Shown: positions 10,748 through 22,372, numbered from the stretch's first letter. The stretch: DNA of 64,000 bases from Buddleja alternifolia (GCA_019426215.1 CM033403.1:7400012-7464011); one strand, 5' to 3'. Program-made: numbers and translations. The notes: generated by a model not told the origin, from the letters alone.

Positions 10748-11915
10748 ATGGAGTCTTAGGTCCATAAGGATTACTCTTATACTACAAGACCACTGGAAAT
10801 TCCACATTCGACTTGGAATCCATGTTAGGAACTTCCATGGGGTTGTTCAGTTCGTCCATTACCACAATGGCAACCCTCATATATGCATTGGCTTTCACTC
10901 TGCCAGTATCTATGGAACGAGATACACTTCTCCCAGAGTATGCATCATAGGAGCAAGTCTTTTGGGTGAATCGTCAACCAAAGAAGAGTAATCCCATTGA
11001 ACGTTAATGAGAAAATGTTGGAAATCGTGGTGCCAGCAGATAGGTAGATCCGCAGCAGCAGAGGTAGATTTGGGTTGCCGGGTGGGGAGATCACGAAAGC
11101 CAGTGGGAGCAGTTGCTGTGCCAGATGCAGATCAGTAGAGCCAGAGGTCAAAGAGCAAATTCGTGTTACCAAGAGGAAGGGAACGAGTTGCTAGATCGAG
11201 GGGGCAGAGTCACGGTGCCAAGAAGGCAAATCCACCGAACCATAAGTCAGAATGATAGAATCGGTAACTGAGAGGGTAGAGCAATGTAGTCGACAGACCG
11301 GAGGGCAAGGTTGTTGAAGCATGACCACGTAGAGAGAAACCATGAAGACAAGAAGCGGTGCCGTGAGGGGTTGACCATGGAGTCGGAAGTCATGGTGGCA
11401 GGATGCGAAAACCGGGTAGGTAGATTCGCATTGTAGGGGGTTTTTTGGCAGAGGGATGTGACATAGCTCGTGTAGTGGGAGCTCGAGCAGATATGTCAGT
11501 GGTCCGAGTTAGCCATTGAAAATCGAGTTGGCGGATGGATCAGACATAGCTCATTTAGGGGCAGAGAGCAAATATGTGAGGGATCCAAGATTGGCGTTGA
11601 AAAAGTCCTTGGTGGAAAGATATGATGTCAGATATTCGGGTTTTAGAGTAACCTATATCCGAGGGTCAAATTGGACAAAGATGGATATGCCACTATATTC
11701 AGGAGTTGGCTGATCACCAAACAAATAAGGTAGTGGTGAGGGTTCAAAAGGGATGAACAATGTTCACAAGAGAGAGTTCGTGGTTTAGGAGGTCTCGGGG
11801 TTTGATCTCCATTGGGTTTGGGGATGGGTCGAATAGACTAAGGTTCACTTAGGAAAAGTGAAGTGGTGGTTCAAGTTGAGTTAGGGCTATTTTGATCAGT
11901 CTCCAAGTGGGAGAT
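10748..11915 (+). mobile_element. Element X: decayed internal region
   Basis: No domain is recognised. The 3' end, CTCCAAGTGGGAGATTAA just before 11916, looks like the polypurine tract of a Copia-type element and precedes a second copy of the 1960 repeat. This suggests a plus-strand element into which Copia-2 jumped. On the minus strand about 10750-10960 has a mostly open frame (RVAIVVMDELNNPMEVP) that I cannot assign. Two short frames, 10945-11172 (minus) and 11516-11713 (plus), look accidental. Confidence 0.45.
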
Positions 11916-12043
11916 TAATGGGTTTGGTGGAGTCAGATCAAAATAGGATCAACGAGAGGAGCTAAAATAGAGCCAAGAAGGGTCGGGCTTGACCGGGATC
12001 GCGAAAAGGAAGAAGGAGCAAGTTTCGGGGTTTCGGGCGAGCT
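11916..12043 (+). repeat. Element X: right LTR copy, truncated
   Basis: It matches 1960-2083 with a few differences (GGGTTTGGTGGAGTC, then CAAGTTTCGGGGTTTCGGG). It stops matching after GGGCGAGC, where an Athila-like LTR relic begins. Its first bases are TAATGGG where the left copy has TGATGGG, a mutated terminal G. Confidence 0.65.
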
Positions 12044-12046
12044 AAA

Positions 12047-13200
12047 TGTTAACCGTCCGTAACAACACGAAATCGAACAAATAATATAGTGAGAGTAAGA
12101 TCGTCTCCACAGGGAAGGTTATCAAGTACCAAACGAAGTTTATCCTATTATTTAGACTATCGATTATAAGAGATGTGATTTTAAAACTTAATTAAAAACA
12201 GAAATTAATAAAAGCATAATTAATTAACTTAATTAAAACAGAGATAATTAACACGAATAATCAATTAACGAAAAGCCTAGGAATTAATATTTCATCAAGG
12301 TATTTCTATGGATTATTGACTTTCAATGGATTATCATTCTTGCTTAAATTAAAGACCCAATTTCCTTAAATACATGAATACTCTCCCGAGATCTTCATGA
12401 GTACCCAACTAAATTAATTATCGTCACTCCCATGATCAAAAACTAATTTAGATGAGTCCATTAAGTTCTATGAATATTGTTTAACTAGTCTCATGCAAAT
12501 TACCAATATCCCTATTAAGCAATTTACACATGTCTATTAAATCTGAACTGATAAACTAATTCACCTCCCGATACTTCTTAATTCATCTTAGATCATGCAA
12601 TTGGTGATCAAGCAATTACAAGCATTAAACACTCATTAATAGATAAACAAAACAAGAATCAAATCCATAAATCACCAATAATCCAATTTAATACGCAAGA
12701 CTACATCTTAAACCCTAAAAAATAATTTAGCTATGCATAATTAAAGAAAAGCAAGAATTAAATTGCATAAACATAAAAATACTCATGTTCAACAATGGAG
12801 GAATGGAAAAATACAACTTGAGAAGATGAAGGCTTCCAACTCCAAGAAATCTCCTTCAAGTCTTCTTTTCATTCTCTCCAAGTCTTCTATCTCAAGAATA
12901 TGACTCTCTAACCTATTATCTAGCCTCAAAAACGTTTTCCCCTATTTCCTTAACTTAAAAGGAGTCTTAGATACAAAAAATAGGCCCAACCAAGTCATAA
13001 AATCGGCCCATGAAAATTATAAAAACCCGCAGCTGCACAACTGTGCAGTCTGCCTGTGCAGAATTTTTTCTTTTAATATTTCTTCAACGAAACTTTCTCG
13101 TTTGGCCTCTCCATTGTATTTCTTCACGTCCTCTTGGTTAGCCATCATTATTCTCGTAAGAAATACTCCTTCAACTCATCAAAACCATCGCTTTTATGCC
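12047..13200 (-). repeat. Decayed Athila/Tat-type LTR (Ty3/Gypsy)
   Basis: The sequence shares layout and words with the Athila-1 LTRs: a tract ending in CGTCTCCACAGGGA (12101-12114), similar to 24046, then TGGTGATCAAGCAATTACAAGCATTAA near 12602, as at 24592, and a CTTCAAGTCTT-rich 3' part. No open frame is present. The ends are not clear; the right end may reach about 13200-13270. It probably interrupts the right LTR of element X. Confidence 0.5.
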
Positions 13201-13204
13201 TACA

Positions 13205-13673
13205 AAAGCATTGTATTTCTATTGTATCGCTCTGATGCCTACCATCCCTAACAAATTCTTCCACTCCCATTCTTCAGAAAAGTGAAGAGTCAAGAGGATG
13301 GATGTGTATTAGTTTTTGTAGGAAATGAAGCTTTGGTCCCACTTATGAGCTAGAAAATCACATAGGTCTATAAATAAACTCCCTTGTACAAATTAACTTC
13401 GTAACTTTTGCAATTGACCAATAAAACCCAAATTTCCTTTTTATCAATTTACGATGCACACTCTCATTCTAGCCGAATAACATTTTCTAAATGATTAAAC
13501 TTATCACTTGAAAATATGGATTTACCTATAAATAATACAGGAGTATAAAGTGTATTTAACCCTATAATATACCGGTCATATAATCTTGTGGGATTTACCT
13601 TGTTTTAACTTTTTTTGGTTAATGAGTACATAATTTGTTTAGGTTTGTTCCATTGGATTTACATATATCTATC
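13205..13673. other. AT-rich stretch with no recognised feature
   Basis: Nothing is recognised before Copia-3. It ends with the left target duplication CTATC at 13669-13673. Confidence 0.5.
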
Positions 13674-14221
13674 TGTTGGAAAAATTCAGTCTAAAATTAA
13701 TTGATTCGGAGATAAATCGTACTTGTAAAAGCGTTGGCCACGTGTTTACGATATTTTAATTACGACTTTTGATTTTACGAAAGTGTAACAGCCAAAACAT
13801 TTATGTAACAGCTAAAACGTTTCAGCGGTTACAGTTTTATCTTAATGTCAGGATTTATGACGTATTTATTTCTGGTCTTTAATGTTAGGATTTATTACGT
13901 ATTTATTTCTGGTCTTTTTCATCGCCTATAAAATGGCAGCTTCTGCAGAATGAAAAAAAAAAAACAAAAACAGAAAACCATTTTCTGCATTTCACCATAC
14001 TCATTCTTTGAGAGTTCAAGCAGGCGATTGGTTCGATGGCCTCGGGATTTGAAGTGGTTCTATCCCGAGAAGAATCGTTGTATCTTGGGACACAATTGCA
14101 CCAACCCGTACCAACTATAGCAGGGCTATAGCGGGGCAATATTGTGTTAAGGACAGAGTTCATTCTCGCATCGATTCAAAAATTGCATATCCATTTTATC
14201 ACAATCACATTCTTATCAACA
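13674..14221 (+). repeat. 5' LTR of Copia-3
   Basis: 548 bp, from TGTTGGAAAAATTCAG to TTATCAACA. It contains CCTATAAAATGG near 13925, a TATA box about 25 bp before the likely RNA start. A 12-bp inverted match joins ATATTGTGTTAA inside the LTR with TTAACACAATAT just after its end. Confidence 0.87.
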
Positions 14222-14819
14222 AACTTAACACAATATAAACGTTGGTAAAATGTATCAATTTCGATCGGATCAAAAGTTGGTGATTTGGGATAGTTGGAAA
14301 AATGAATTTGGAATTCATTTTGACGAATCGAAAATATGATATCGTATGATTTATTGTCAAAAACACGAAAATGAATCGGGTTTTGATGGAAAAATCTAAG
14401 TTTTGATGGGATCAAAATTTGAGGTTATGGAAGTCTAATTTTAATTAGATTGAAATCTGCTTGGAAACACAAAAGAATCCATTTGTGTAATGAACAGAGT
14501 GATGGGTGAAAGCGGCGGCGCCGGGCACCGCAGCTACGACAGGAAAGTCACCGCCACGACGCCGGCGCCGTGTTTGACGGCACAAAGAGAAGAAGAATGC
14601 TGCATTTGCAGCAGTATACTTGTGTGGTTGGGCCGAGCCCAACATACATTAATTTATGTGGTGGGCTTGGCCCAACACTTGGTAATTCATTCTAGAATTG
14701 GCCCAGCATAGTACAATGAGATGTGGGCTTCGCCCAAGGCACTCAAAATTGTAGCTGGTTTTGGCCCATTCTTCTGTTGGTCAATTATGTTGCTAAGTGC
14801 TGGGCTAGGCTGGGCTCAG

Positions 14820-15450
14820 TGAAGTAGTAATTGGACTAATTTTGGGGTGCAATTTTGAATTAAATTGGGTTGGACCCAATTGTTTTAAATTAAATGGGAT
14901 TTAATTTTTAATAAGTTAAATTGGATTTAATTAATTTAAAATTAAATTGAATTTGATTTGGTAATTGATTAAATTGGATTTAATCATTGAATTTGTGAGA
15001 CCATGAAAATTAAATTGGATTTAATTTCATTAGACTTGGTCTTCTCATGGTACTTAAATTGGATTTAGTTTCAATTTAATTTAATTGGATTTAATCATTA
15101 TATGAGCTTTTAAAGTTAAATTGGAAACTAAATTGGATTTTATTTTGCTTTGATTAAATTAGATTTAATCTTAACATGTGAATTAAGTTGGATTTAAGTT
15201 CACGTAGATGATGTTGCATTTAATCATCATATCAGAATTAAATTGGATTTAGTTTCATTTTAATTAAGTTAGATTTAATCTTTTCCATGGAATTAGATTT
15301 AATCTTGTCATGGAAATTAAATTGGATTTAATTTCACTTTGATTAAATTGGATTTAATCATCCTATCCAAATTAAATTGGATTTAATTTTGTTGTAATCA
15401 TTTTGGATTGACTATTAAATAAATTAAATTTATTTTAATTTGATTAAAAT
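14820..15450 (+). repeat. Array of palindromic ATTAAATTGGATTTAAT words
   Basis: About fifteen exact or near copies of TTAAATTGGATTTAAT are spread over some 600 bp at irregular spacing, with variants such as TTAGATTTAATC. The word is itself an imperfect palindrome, ATTAAAT-TGG-ATTTAAT. It lies between the 5' LTR of Copia-3 and the displaced primer-site-like sequence, and has no coding capacity. Confidence 0.8.
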
Positions 15451-15919
15451 GATGGTGCTAGGAGCGCCGCTGCTCGTCAAAGATAGCAACGTTAGACTCC
15501 GCAAAATGCGTCGCCAGAAGTTGTTGGTATTATTTATCCCAAAAATAATCTCAAGGAGATAAAGAGGATTTAATCAATTCTGGTGTATCGCAGAATTGTG
15601 GGGGAGGGAGACAATCCTATCAACGAACTTCGTTTTCGAAAATAGGAGTGAGACTCCGTATGAAATGAGGAACCTCGTTATAATTTGGTGTTCTTTATTT
15701 TGTACTAGTCTTCAAGTAGCCATTATTAGTTATAGATGTAGTGTTATATTGTGTTTTTAAATTTGTCTAACTAATTCTGTCGAGGAGATTGGGTTTTAAG
15801 TGTGACCGTTGTGACGCCTCCAATCTTTCCTGGGAATTAAATCTAGTATGGTTTTCTAGTACAATATTCACTCTCTATTTCTATATTTGGTGGAATATGA
15901 CTCTGAGTTCCACAACAAG

Positions 15920-15931
15920 TGGTATTAGAGC
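15920..15931 (+). promoter_or_regulatory. Displaced primer-binding-site-like sequence, Copia-3
   Basis: TGGTATTAGAGC differs by one base from the initiator-Met primer site and follows CCACAACA, which looks like an LTR end. It lies 1.7 kb inside the mapped LTR end, where it could not prime normally. Confidence 0.55.
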
Positions 15932-17279
15932 TCGTGTATTCTGAGTATGCTTTGTGGTTGCAGTTTAATCTGATCTTCCACATCAGAAAAGTTTTTCTGG
16001 GATATTTGACTTTGAAAATGTGGAGATTTTAGAATACCGAAAATCCAAACAAAGTAAGATATGGTCAAGGACCGTTGACTGCATATTGGATATGCACTTC
16101 ATAGCGTATCTCGTACATAAAGTCAAGAAATTCTGATATTCATGACGGCAATATCATGGAATATAGAATCGTTGTCCTTTTTTTTCGAGGATACTATAAT
16201 ATCTGACACAAACGACTCTAAGTCCACTAGTGGTTCTGTTTTACCATCAGTGGAGGAGCAGTGTCATTGAAATCATCTAAACGAATTTGTATAGCTCATG
16301 TCAGAATTCATAGCTTTAAATAAAGTTGATGGAAAAGCTGAGTGAGTACACAATATTTAGAAGAGAACCCAAGTTGAAATCTTGGACGTATAAGAGTAAA
16401 AACAAGGATTTTAACCTAGTTCCAAACCAGTTGATAAGTGAATGATGATTATGGAAAACTCGGTCACTTCACTTGTGGTTGGAATAGATAAAGTGGTGTT
16501 GTGCATCAACTTGGACGTCGTCACTTTAAACTGTATAGTTGTTGAGTGAGATCGGTCCTATAGTTTGTGGCACATATTCTCTAAAGAGAGAAACGTCTAG
16601 ACGACGTGGTGTACTAGTTACACAACGTGATCAATAATACGAAGGATTTGACCATTGGAGTAAGATCGAGAAAGTCGATCAAACATCAGATACTCAGTCC
16701 TAGAACATAACCATAAAAACTATGGTTGATTTGGCCAGACCAAAGTATACTTGTACCAAGATGTAAAGACAAGACAGTTAAAGCATTCAGGCTTTATAAA
16801 ACTGAAGCCAAAATCGAAAAAAGGGATAGAAGCTATCCTAAGTAATTGAGGTGGAGACTATGGGGCAGCGTTCAAAGAATTTGATGCAATTGTGGTAATA
16901 TTCATCAAAGAACATCCCACTATTCACCATGGTCTAATGATGTTTCCGAACGCCAAAATCATACTCTAAAGTAGATAATGATGCGTTGGATAAATTCAGA
17001 ATTGTGGGGGACGTGGTCCTTCTAGATAACTACATTCTGAATGAAGGTCTCACATAGTCGTAAGAGTAAGAATCTGCCTGAAACGTGGCAAGATTTCCTA
17101 CAGTTACGTACAAATGTGGGGGCTGTGGGTTAAGGTAAAAACACCCAAACCCTAACAAGTTTACAAGGCGCATTTGGTAGCCTAAAGGAACCTTCAAATG
17201 GTAGACCTTGATTTCCTCGTTTCATGTTTTCGAGAATAGGAATTAAATCCATAAAATATTCATTTTTGTTGCTACTTTG

Positions 17280-18080
17280 TGTAACCATGAGATATTTCAA
17301 ATGGATATTAAGATTGCATTCCTTAAATAGAGGATTAGATGAGGAAGTTCACTTGGAACTAACCTAGGGATATGTTGAGTCGGTATACGAACTTCAACAT
17401 AGCGCCAAAATAGTGGCGTGAAGGGTTTGACAAAATATTATGTTATCAAACGACTTCATAATCAACGAGCGTGACACATGTGGTTTTTAACAAAACACAT
17501 AGCTCATAGTATGAGATTTCACTAAGGTTCAAAGCCAAAAGCTACCTTTTCTGGTATGAAAGTATTAATTATGTAAGCAATCATGACTACTGAAAGGATG
17601 TTGAAGATGGATTTCGACATAAATGATATGGGCCAAGTAGGTGTCATATTAGAAATTAATATTTCTAACTCGGTCAAAATTTAGTTCCCATAATAGTGCC
17701 CTTGTAAGAAAGTGACTAAAGACTTGGTTGAGAACCATGTTGAACTCATATTGAAATATGCACATATGCCCAGTTTGATATATTGCGACAGTAAATCGGC
17801 AATAGCACATGCATACAATTGTGACTATTAGTCGGCAATAGCTAAGGCATATAGTAGCACAAGAAATGTTATGTCTAGACACATTTGTCGCAGACACAAC
17901 TCAACTAAGCAGTTGATCTATGATGGCATTATCTCCACTGATCATGGAGGATAAAGTAGATCCTTTGACGAAAGGACTTCCAAAGAGATCAAATAGACTG
18001 CCTATCAAGAGGAATGGAGTTAAAGACTACAAATTATGAATGGACACAGCGGTAACCCAACCATGTTGATTAGAGATCCC
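17280..18080 (+). pseudogene. Copia-3 reverse transcriptase and RNase H remnants
   Basis: Short blocks in shifting frames match Copia pol. A remnant of the MDVKTAFLNG block, followed by LDEEVHLEL and GYVES, is at about 17300-17390. DINDMGQVGVILEI is near 17615-17660. An RNase H tail is at about 17775-17990, with CDSKSAIAHAYN, SRHICRRHN and QLIYDGIIS. Stops and frameshifts separate every block, and I found no recognisable gag or integrase. The order and spacing resemble Tork-like Copia elements. No product is possible. Confidence 0.75.
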
Positions 18081-18596
18081 AAGATCTGGGTTCAATGGGA
18101 AAACTAAGTTGTGAAAATTCAGTGAGGCACTTAAGAGTTTAATAAACTCCAAACCCATTGCCTAGGATATAGAAGTGCAACCTGCAACTTGTAGCAAAGG
18201 TTAAGCTGACTTTTAATGATTCCTATACTGTCTAAATGAAGTAGAGCATGGCAGGATACTCATAATTAGGAAGTCACCTATGTAAGTGTGAGGGGTAGGC
18301 CGCCTCAACCTCAAGTTAGGTAAACACTTATTAATCCAAGAGGAGGTGTCACGAACAAAATGGACCCAACCGTGAGAACTGAAAACTGCTCAAAGTTTAT
18401 TATGTGAATATCGTTGTCTTGGTTTACACGAATGGCTAATCAATTCAAGACATCATGTTCATTGGGTAGCCTAGTAAATCCGATGATATTTCACTAGGAA
18501 AGGTTCAAAACCAAAAGCTACCTCTTCTGATGTGATAAACTTTCTATTGAACTCTCAAGATCATGCATCTGCATTAATTTCATTCGTGTGGAGGAT

Positions 18597-19143
18597 TGTT
18601 GAAAAAATTCCGTCTAAAATTAATTGATTCGGAGATAAATCGTACTTGTAAAAACGTTGGCCACGTGTTTACGATATTTTAAATCCGACTTTTGATTTTA
18701 CAAAACTGTAACAGCCAAAACATTTATGTAACAACTAAAACGTTTCAGCGGTTACTGTTTTATCTTAATGTCAGGATTTATTACGTATTTATTTCTGGTC
18801 TTTAATGTTAGGATTTATTACGTATTTATTTCTAGTCTTTTTCATCGCCTATAAAATGGTAGCTCCTGCAGAATGAAAAAAAAAAAAAAAAAACAGAAAA
18901 CCATTTTCTGCATTTCACCATACTCATTCTTTGAGAGTTCAAGCAGGCGATTGGTTCGATGGTCTCGGGATTTGAAGTGGTTCTATCCCGAGAAGAATCG
19001 TTGTATCTTGGGACACAATTGCACCAACCCGTACCACCTATAGCAGGGCCATGACGGGGCAATATTGTGTTAAGGACAGAGTTCATTCTCGCCTCGATTC
19101 AAAAATTGTGTATCCATGTTATCACAATCACATTTTATCAACA
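18597..19143 (+). repeat. 3' LTR of Copia-3
   Basis: 547 bp, collinear with 13674-14221, and preceded by the purine-rich GTGTGGAGGAT. It is followed directly by CTATC, the target duplication. Confidence 0.87.
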
Positions 19144-19148
19144 CTATC

Positions 19149-19897
19149 TATATTGATTAAAGATAACTAAAAGATTATAAGAAAAATATTAAAAACTCCC
19201 AAAAATAAATTTTTATATCAAAAAACCCATAACAATATTTTTTGATCCAAAAAACTCATTCCACCAATTTTTCATTGAAAAAAATCAAATATTTAGGATT
19301 AATAAATTTATAAAATTAAATGTCCTTAGTCTTCTAGATTAAAATTTAATTATTTGCACTTTTCTATAGATATTTATTTGTTTACAAATTTTATATTTAT
19401 AATTAATTTTAATTTCAAATTTGTTGATATTTTAAAATTTTAAAAAAGGTATTTTCATATTATGCAGTTTATCAATTTCAAGTTAAAATATTAAGGGTAA
19501 TTTAGTCCAAAAACATAGATAATATCAAGTTTTGGGTTTTTTCGAATGTGATATTTATACAACGAATTTTTCAAATTGAGAAATATTTTCAATGATTTTT
19601 TTGATTTAAAAATTTATTTTAGGGTGGTTTTAACAATTTTCCCAAGATTAGAAGTTTTTCATAGTACATGAAACTGATTTCATATAATTAGAGTATTGTG
19701 CCATTCTTTTAGAATGTCCCCCCATGATAAAATAATACAAAATTTGAAAACATTACAGAATATTGTGCCCCCGATTATTGTAATCCATGCCAAAACCACT
19801 GTAGTCGGACTATATATCCTTCAAAACGTAACAAAATTGATATATATATAGATATATCAAAAATGCAATCTTGCCTTAGATCAGCTTGACCAGGCTC
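19149..19897. other. AT-rich stretch with no recognised feature
   Basis: Only AT-rich intergenic sequence is seen, with no convincing frame or terminal repeat. Confidence 0.5.
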
Positions 19898-20462
19898 TTG
19901 CAATTTCAAGTCTTTTTTTTTTAAAAAAAAAATCGGTCTTAAATATCATTCAATCGAAAGTTTACAACGCTTGGAACAACACAATTCATATCGACTCAAA
20001 TGATGTAGTAAGAACATTTGAAACACTAAATATCAAATTCTTGAAGATAACAAATCTTAAGAACTCACAACCGAACACAAGAAAATTCTTGTGCAACTCC
20101 TATTCAAGGAGAGATAAAACTCTTATTCGAGAGAGAAAACAAACTCCCATACGAAAGAGAAAGTAAAATACTAAGCAAAAAATCTAAAACGCTATATAAA
20201 AACGTATGCATCACCCGTCTTCATCTCGTCAGATCTGTCTTTGTCTCGTTAGATCCATAGTCGTCTCGTCAGATTTGAAGATATAATGTACAAGTTGGTG
20301 CTCCAACCCAACCCGCCGACGATGGTGGTGGTAACAGTGGTGAAGAAGACGACTGCTTCACCAAGTCATCGCCGATGGAGGAATATAGAAGAAAAAGAAG
20401 ACTAGGATTTAGAGAGAGATTGGGAGAGGGAGGAGTGAAAATTTTTGCAATTTCAAGTCTTT
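19898..20462 (-). mobile_element. Retroposed poly(A) sequence with 18-bp target duplication
   Basis: TTGCAATTTCAAGTCTTT occurs at 19898-19915 and again at 20445-20462. The 529 bp between them ends, on the minus strand, in a run of A next to one copy. A long flanking direct repeat plus a poly(A) tail is the mark of LINE-machinery insertion, of either a processed transcript or a short LINE/SINE. The minus-strand content (CT-rich start, then a weak frame with SSSSPLLPPPSSAGWVGAP interrupted by stops) is not recognised. The plus-strand 79-residue frame at 20375-20614 crosses the insertion boundary and is probably meaningless. Confidence 0.72.
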
Positions 20463-20799
20463 ATGCATGCGGAACGCAACTTTTCAATTGTGGTGTAATT
20501 AATTCAATTTTTGATGCCCTAAAACTCTTGGTCAAAGCTGCCATTGGCTTGGTAATTACTGGACAACGGAATCTAGCAATTTTCGATAGAAGACTAGCTA
20601 CTTTTTTAAGGTAAATTATAGAAGACTACCTAGGTGTTTCGAACTTTAATAGTTCAAATTAAAGATCCCACGTTATGTTGATAAAAGGTTATCGACAATT
20701 TTATTCAAATTCAAATAAAGGCAAGATTTTTACAAATATACTTTCTCATTTTACTTATTTTTACACAATTTTTACTTTTAAGATAAGAAAAAAATTCTC
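20463..20799. other. Spacer between retroposon and hAT element
   Basis: No feature is recognised. It ends in the left target duplication of the hAT element. Confidence 0.5.
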
Positions 20800-20807
20800 A
20801 TGTCGTG

Positions 20808-21808
20808 CAGGGATGGATCCGGGAATTACTTGTGTGGCGGGGGAGGGGGGGCATTAAAATAATTTTTTTGACAATATTTGTATCTCTAATTTTATTTCGA
20901 TTTTAATAGATAAGTGAAATAATAATTATCATGTGTAAAAGAAAATTTGACTTTCAATAAAAATTATAGTAGTTTTCGAAATATATAAACAATTTTTTTT
21001 AAAAAAAAAATTAACTAATTTGTACTCGACGTTCTTTGAGGAATACACATAAAAATACATATCAAACTCTAATTTTTGACTTTATTGCTCATATGAATAC
21101 TTATTGTGTAATAGTATTATAAATAACTATCATGGTTGAAGAATATTTCAACTTATTAGTAATAATACTTTTATCGTCTAATTAAGTCAATGTTCAATTT
21201 AGTGGAATCAAGAAAATAACATCAAATGAAAAGTAAAAGAATTTTTTTAATTATATTGTAATAATAATCTTTTGAAAAAATCTAAAAGTCAACTATTAGC
21301 ACTACTATCATTATTGTATGTTCATCTGATGGTGATAAACTGTTTCTTGTATCTTCTCCTTATCACCAATATTTTTTATATGTTATAAGAAAAGTAATTA
21401 TTAATTTTATAAAATATTTTTTTCTCAATGGTATCCTTTTGTAGATTTTCAAAAAAAAAAAAAACATTATTAATTTTATTAAAAATGAAGTTGGAGTTGT
21501 TCACAATTTAGCTTTTATTTTTTTCTTTGGTATTGATTTCTTTTTCTGTTTCTCTTGATAATGACCTTTGTGGAAATTAGAAGCAAGAATAATCTTCTAA
21601 ATAAAAAGAAAAAAATCAGGGGCATGGTTAAGGCATACGGTAGTTGATCTCACAATCTAGGGATTACCAGCTTGACTGAAGTTGTTGTTTGCTACAATCT
21701 TACAGCTCAAATCTATATTCTTGGAAGGTCATACAATAAAAACATATATATACTTAGTAACCAAGAATTGAATCCCAAGGGGCCAGGCCCCTCGTAAATC
21801 CGTCCCTG
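20808..21808. mobile_element. Non-autonomous hAT transposon
   Basis: The ends are CAGGGATGGATCCGGG and, inverted, CAGGGACGGATTTACG, matching the CAGGG(G/A)CGGA consensus of plant hAT termini. They are flanked by an 8-bp duplication, ATGTCGTG (20800-20807) and ATGCCGTG (21809-21816), with one mismatch. The 1001 bp inside are AT-rich and have no transposase frame, so movement needed an enzyme supplied in trans. It ends 565 bp before the start codon of the peptide gene and so sits at the edge of that gene's promoter. Confidence 0.87.
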
Positions 21809-21944
21809 ATGCCGTGCAGGAACTACTACTTTAGATGATGAATTTCTTAGAATAAGAAAAACCCATTTTTAAGCAGTAGAGAGAAAGGACAATAAGGTCA
21901 TTGCATAGTTCAAGTGGCATCCAAGCAATGAAGTGACATCATCT

Positions 21945-21955
21945 GGTCAAGTCAA
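21945..21955 (-). promoter_or_regulatory. Double W-box upstream of the PIP-like gene
   Basis: The minus strand reads TTGACTTGACC: two overlapping W-box cores, TTGACT and TTGACC, about 290 bp before the TATA box. A further TTGAC is at 22080-22084. WRKY factors bind such sites in immune-induced genes. That they act here is inference. Confidence 0.45.
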
Positions 21956-22242
21956 AATTTCTAACCTTAGACTCTAATAAAATTTGGTCACTCCTCATTC
22001 CAGTTATACCCTTTCAGGAAATGGGATGGGTCTACACAACATATGTCGTCGTTGAGGTCATATCTGGAGTTCACATTAGTTGACACATTCAAGTTGAAAA
22101 AACCACAACCCCCCACCTAAATATTGCTTATTCAACACGTAAACATATATAGAAACCCTATTGCCAATTCAATTCCACAATGGCGTGATGATTTTAATTC
22201 AATTCAAAGAGTTTTACTGCGATTAATATTTCATTTGATTCC

Positions 22243-22250
22243 TATAAATA
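22243..22250 (+). promoter_or_regulatory. TATA box of the PIP-like gene
   Basis: TATAAATA in the context CCTATAAATAGG. It lies 123 bp before the start codon, giving an expected RNA start near 22275-22280 and a 5' leader of about 95 nt. Confidence 0.7.
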
Positions 22251-22372
22251 GGTGGAATCCATGCATATTTCTCATACTCATTCACAAAAAACACATTGTA
22301 CGTACCAAATCCATTGCACGCAATCACCTTCTAATTTTTTCGATTTTCACCGATTTTTCACAAGTTTACAAG

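Larger units (their letters stand above)
13674..19143 (+). mobile_element. Copia-3: LTR element with good ends and a ruined interior
   Basis: Near-identical LTRs at 13674-14221 and 18597-19143 are flanked by a perfect 5-bp target duplication, CTATC (13669-13673 and 19144-19148). The interior has a 0.6-kb array of a palindromic word, a primer-site-like TGGTATTAGAGC unusually far from the LTR, and scattered Copia pol remnants riddled with stops. The coding part is far more decayed than the LTRs, so this copy was probably mobilised by proteins from another element. Confidence 0.88.

Noticed and set aside
2423..10752. Target duplication for Copia-2
   Set aside because: AGTTA and ATGGA do not match, and shifting the LTR ends by a few bases does not help.
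13674..15919. A 2.2-kb 5' LTR for Copia-3 ending at CCACAACA
   Set aside because: The repeated part ends exactly at 14221 and 19143, where CTATC flanks both outer ends; kept only as an alternative in the findings.
20375..20614. 79-residue open frame
   Set aside because: It spans the boundary of the retroposed sequence and its target duplication, so its two halves have different origins.
22124..22372. N-terminal extension of the peptide gene frame (83 residues)
   Set aside because: It lies across the TATA box and leader, has no signal-like sequence, and the family's precursors start at the signal peptide.
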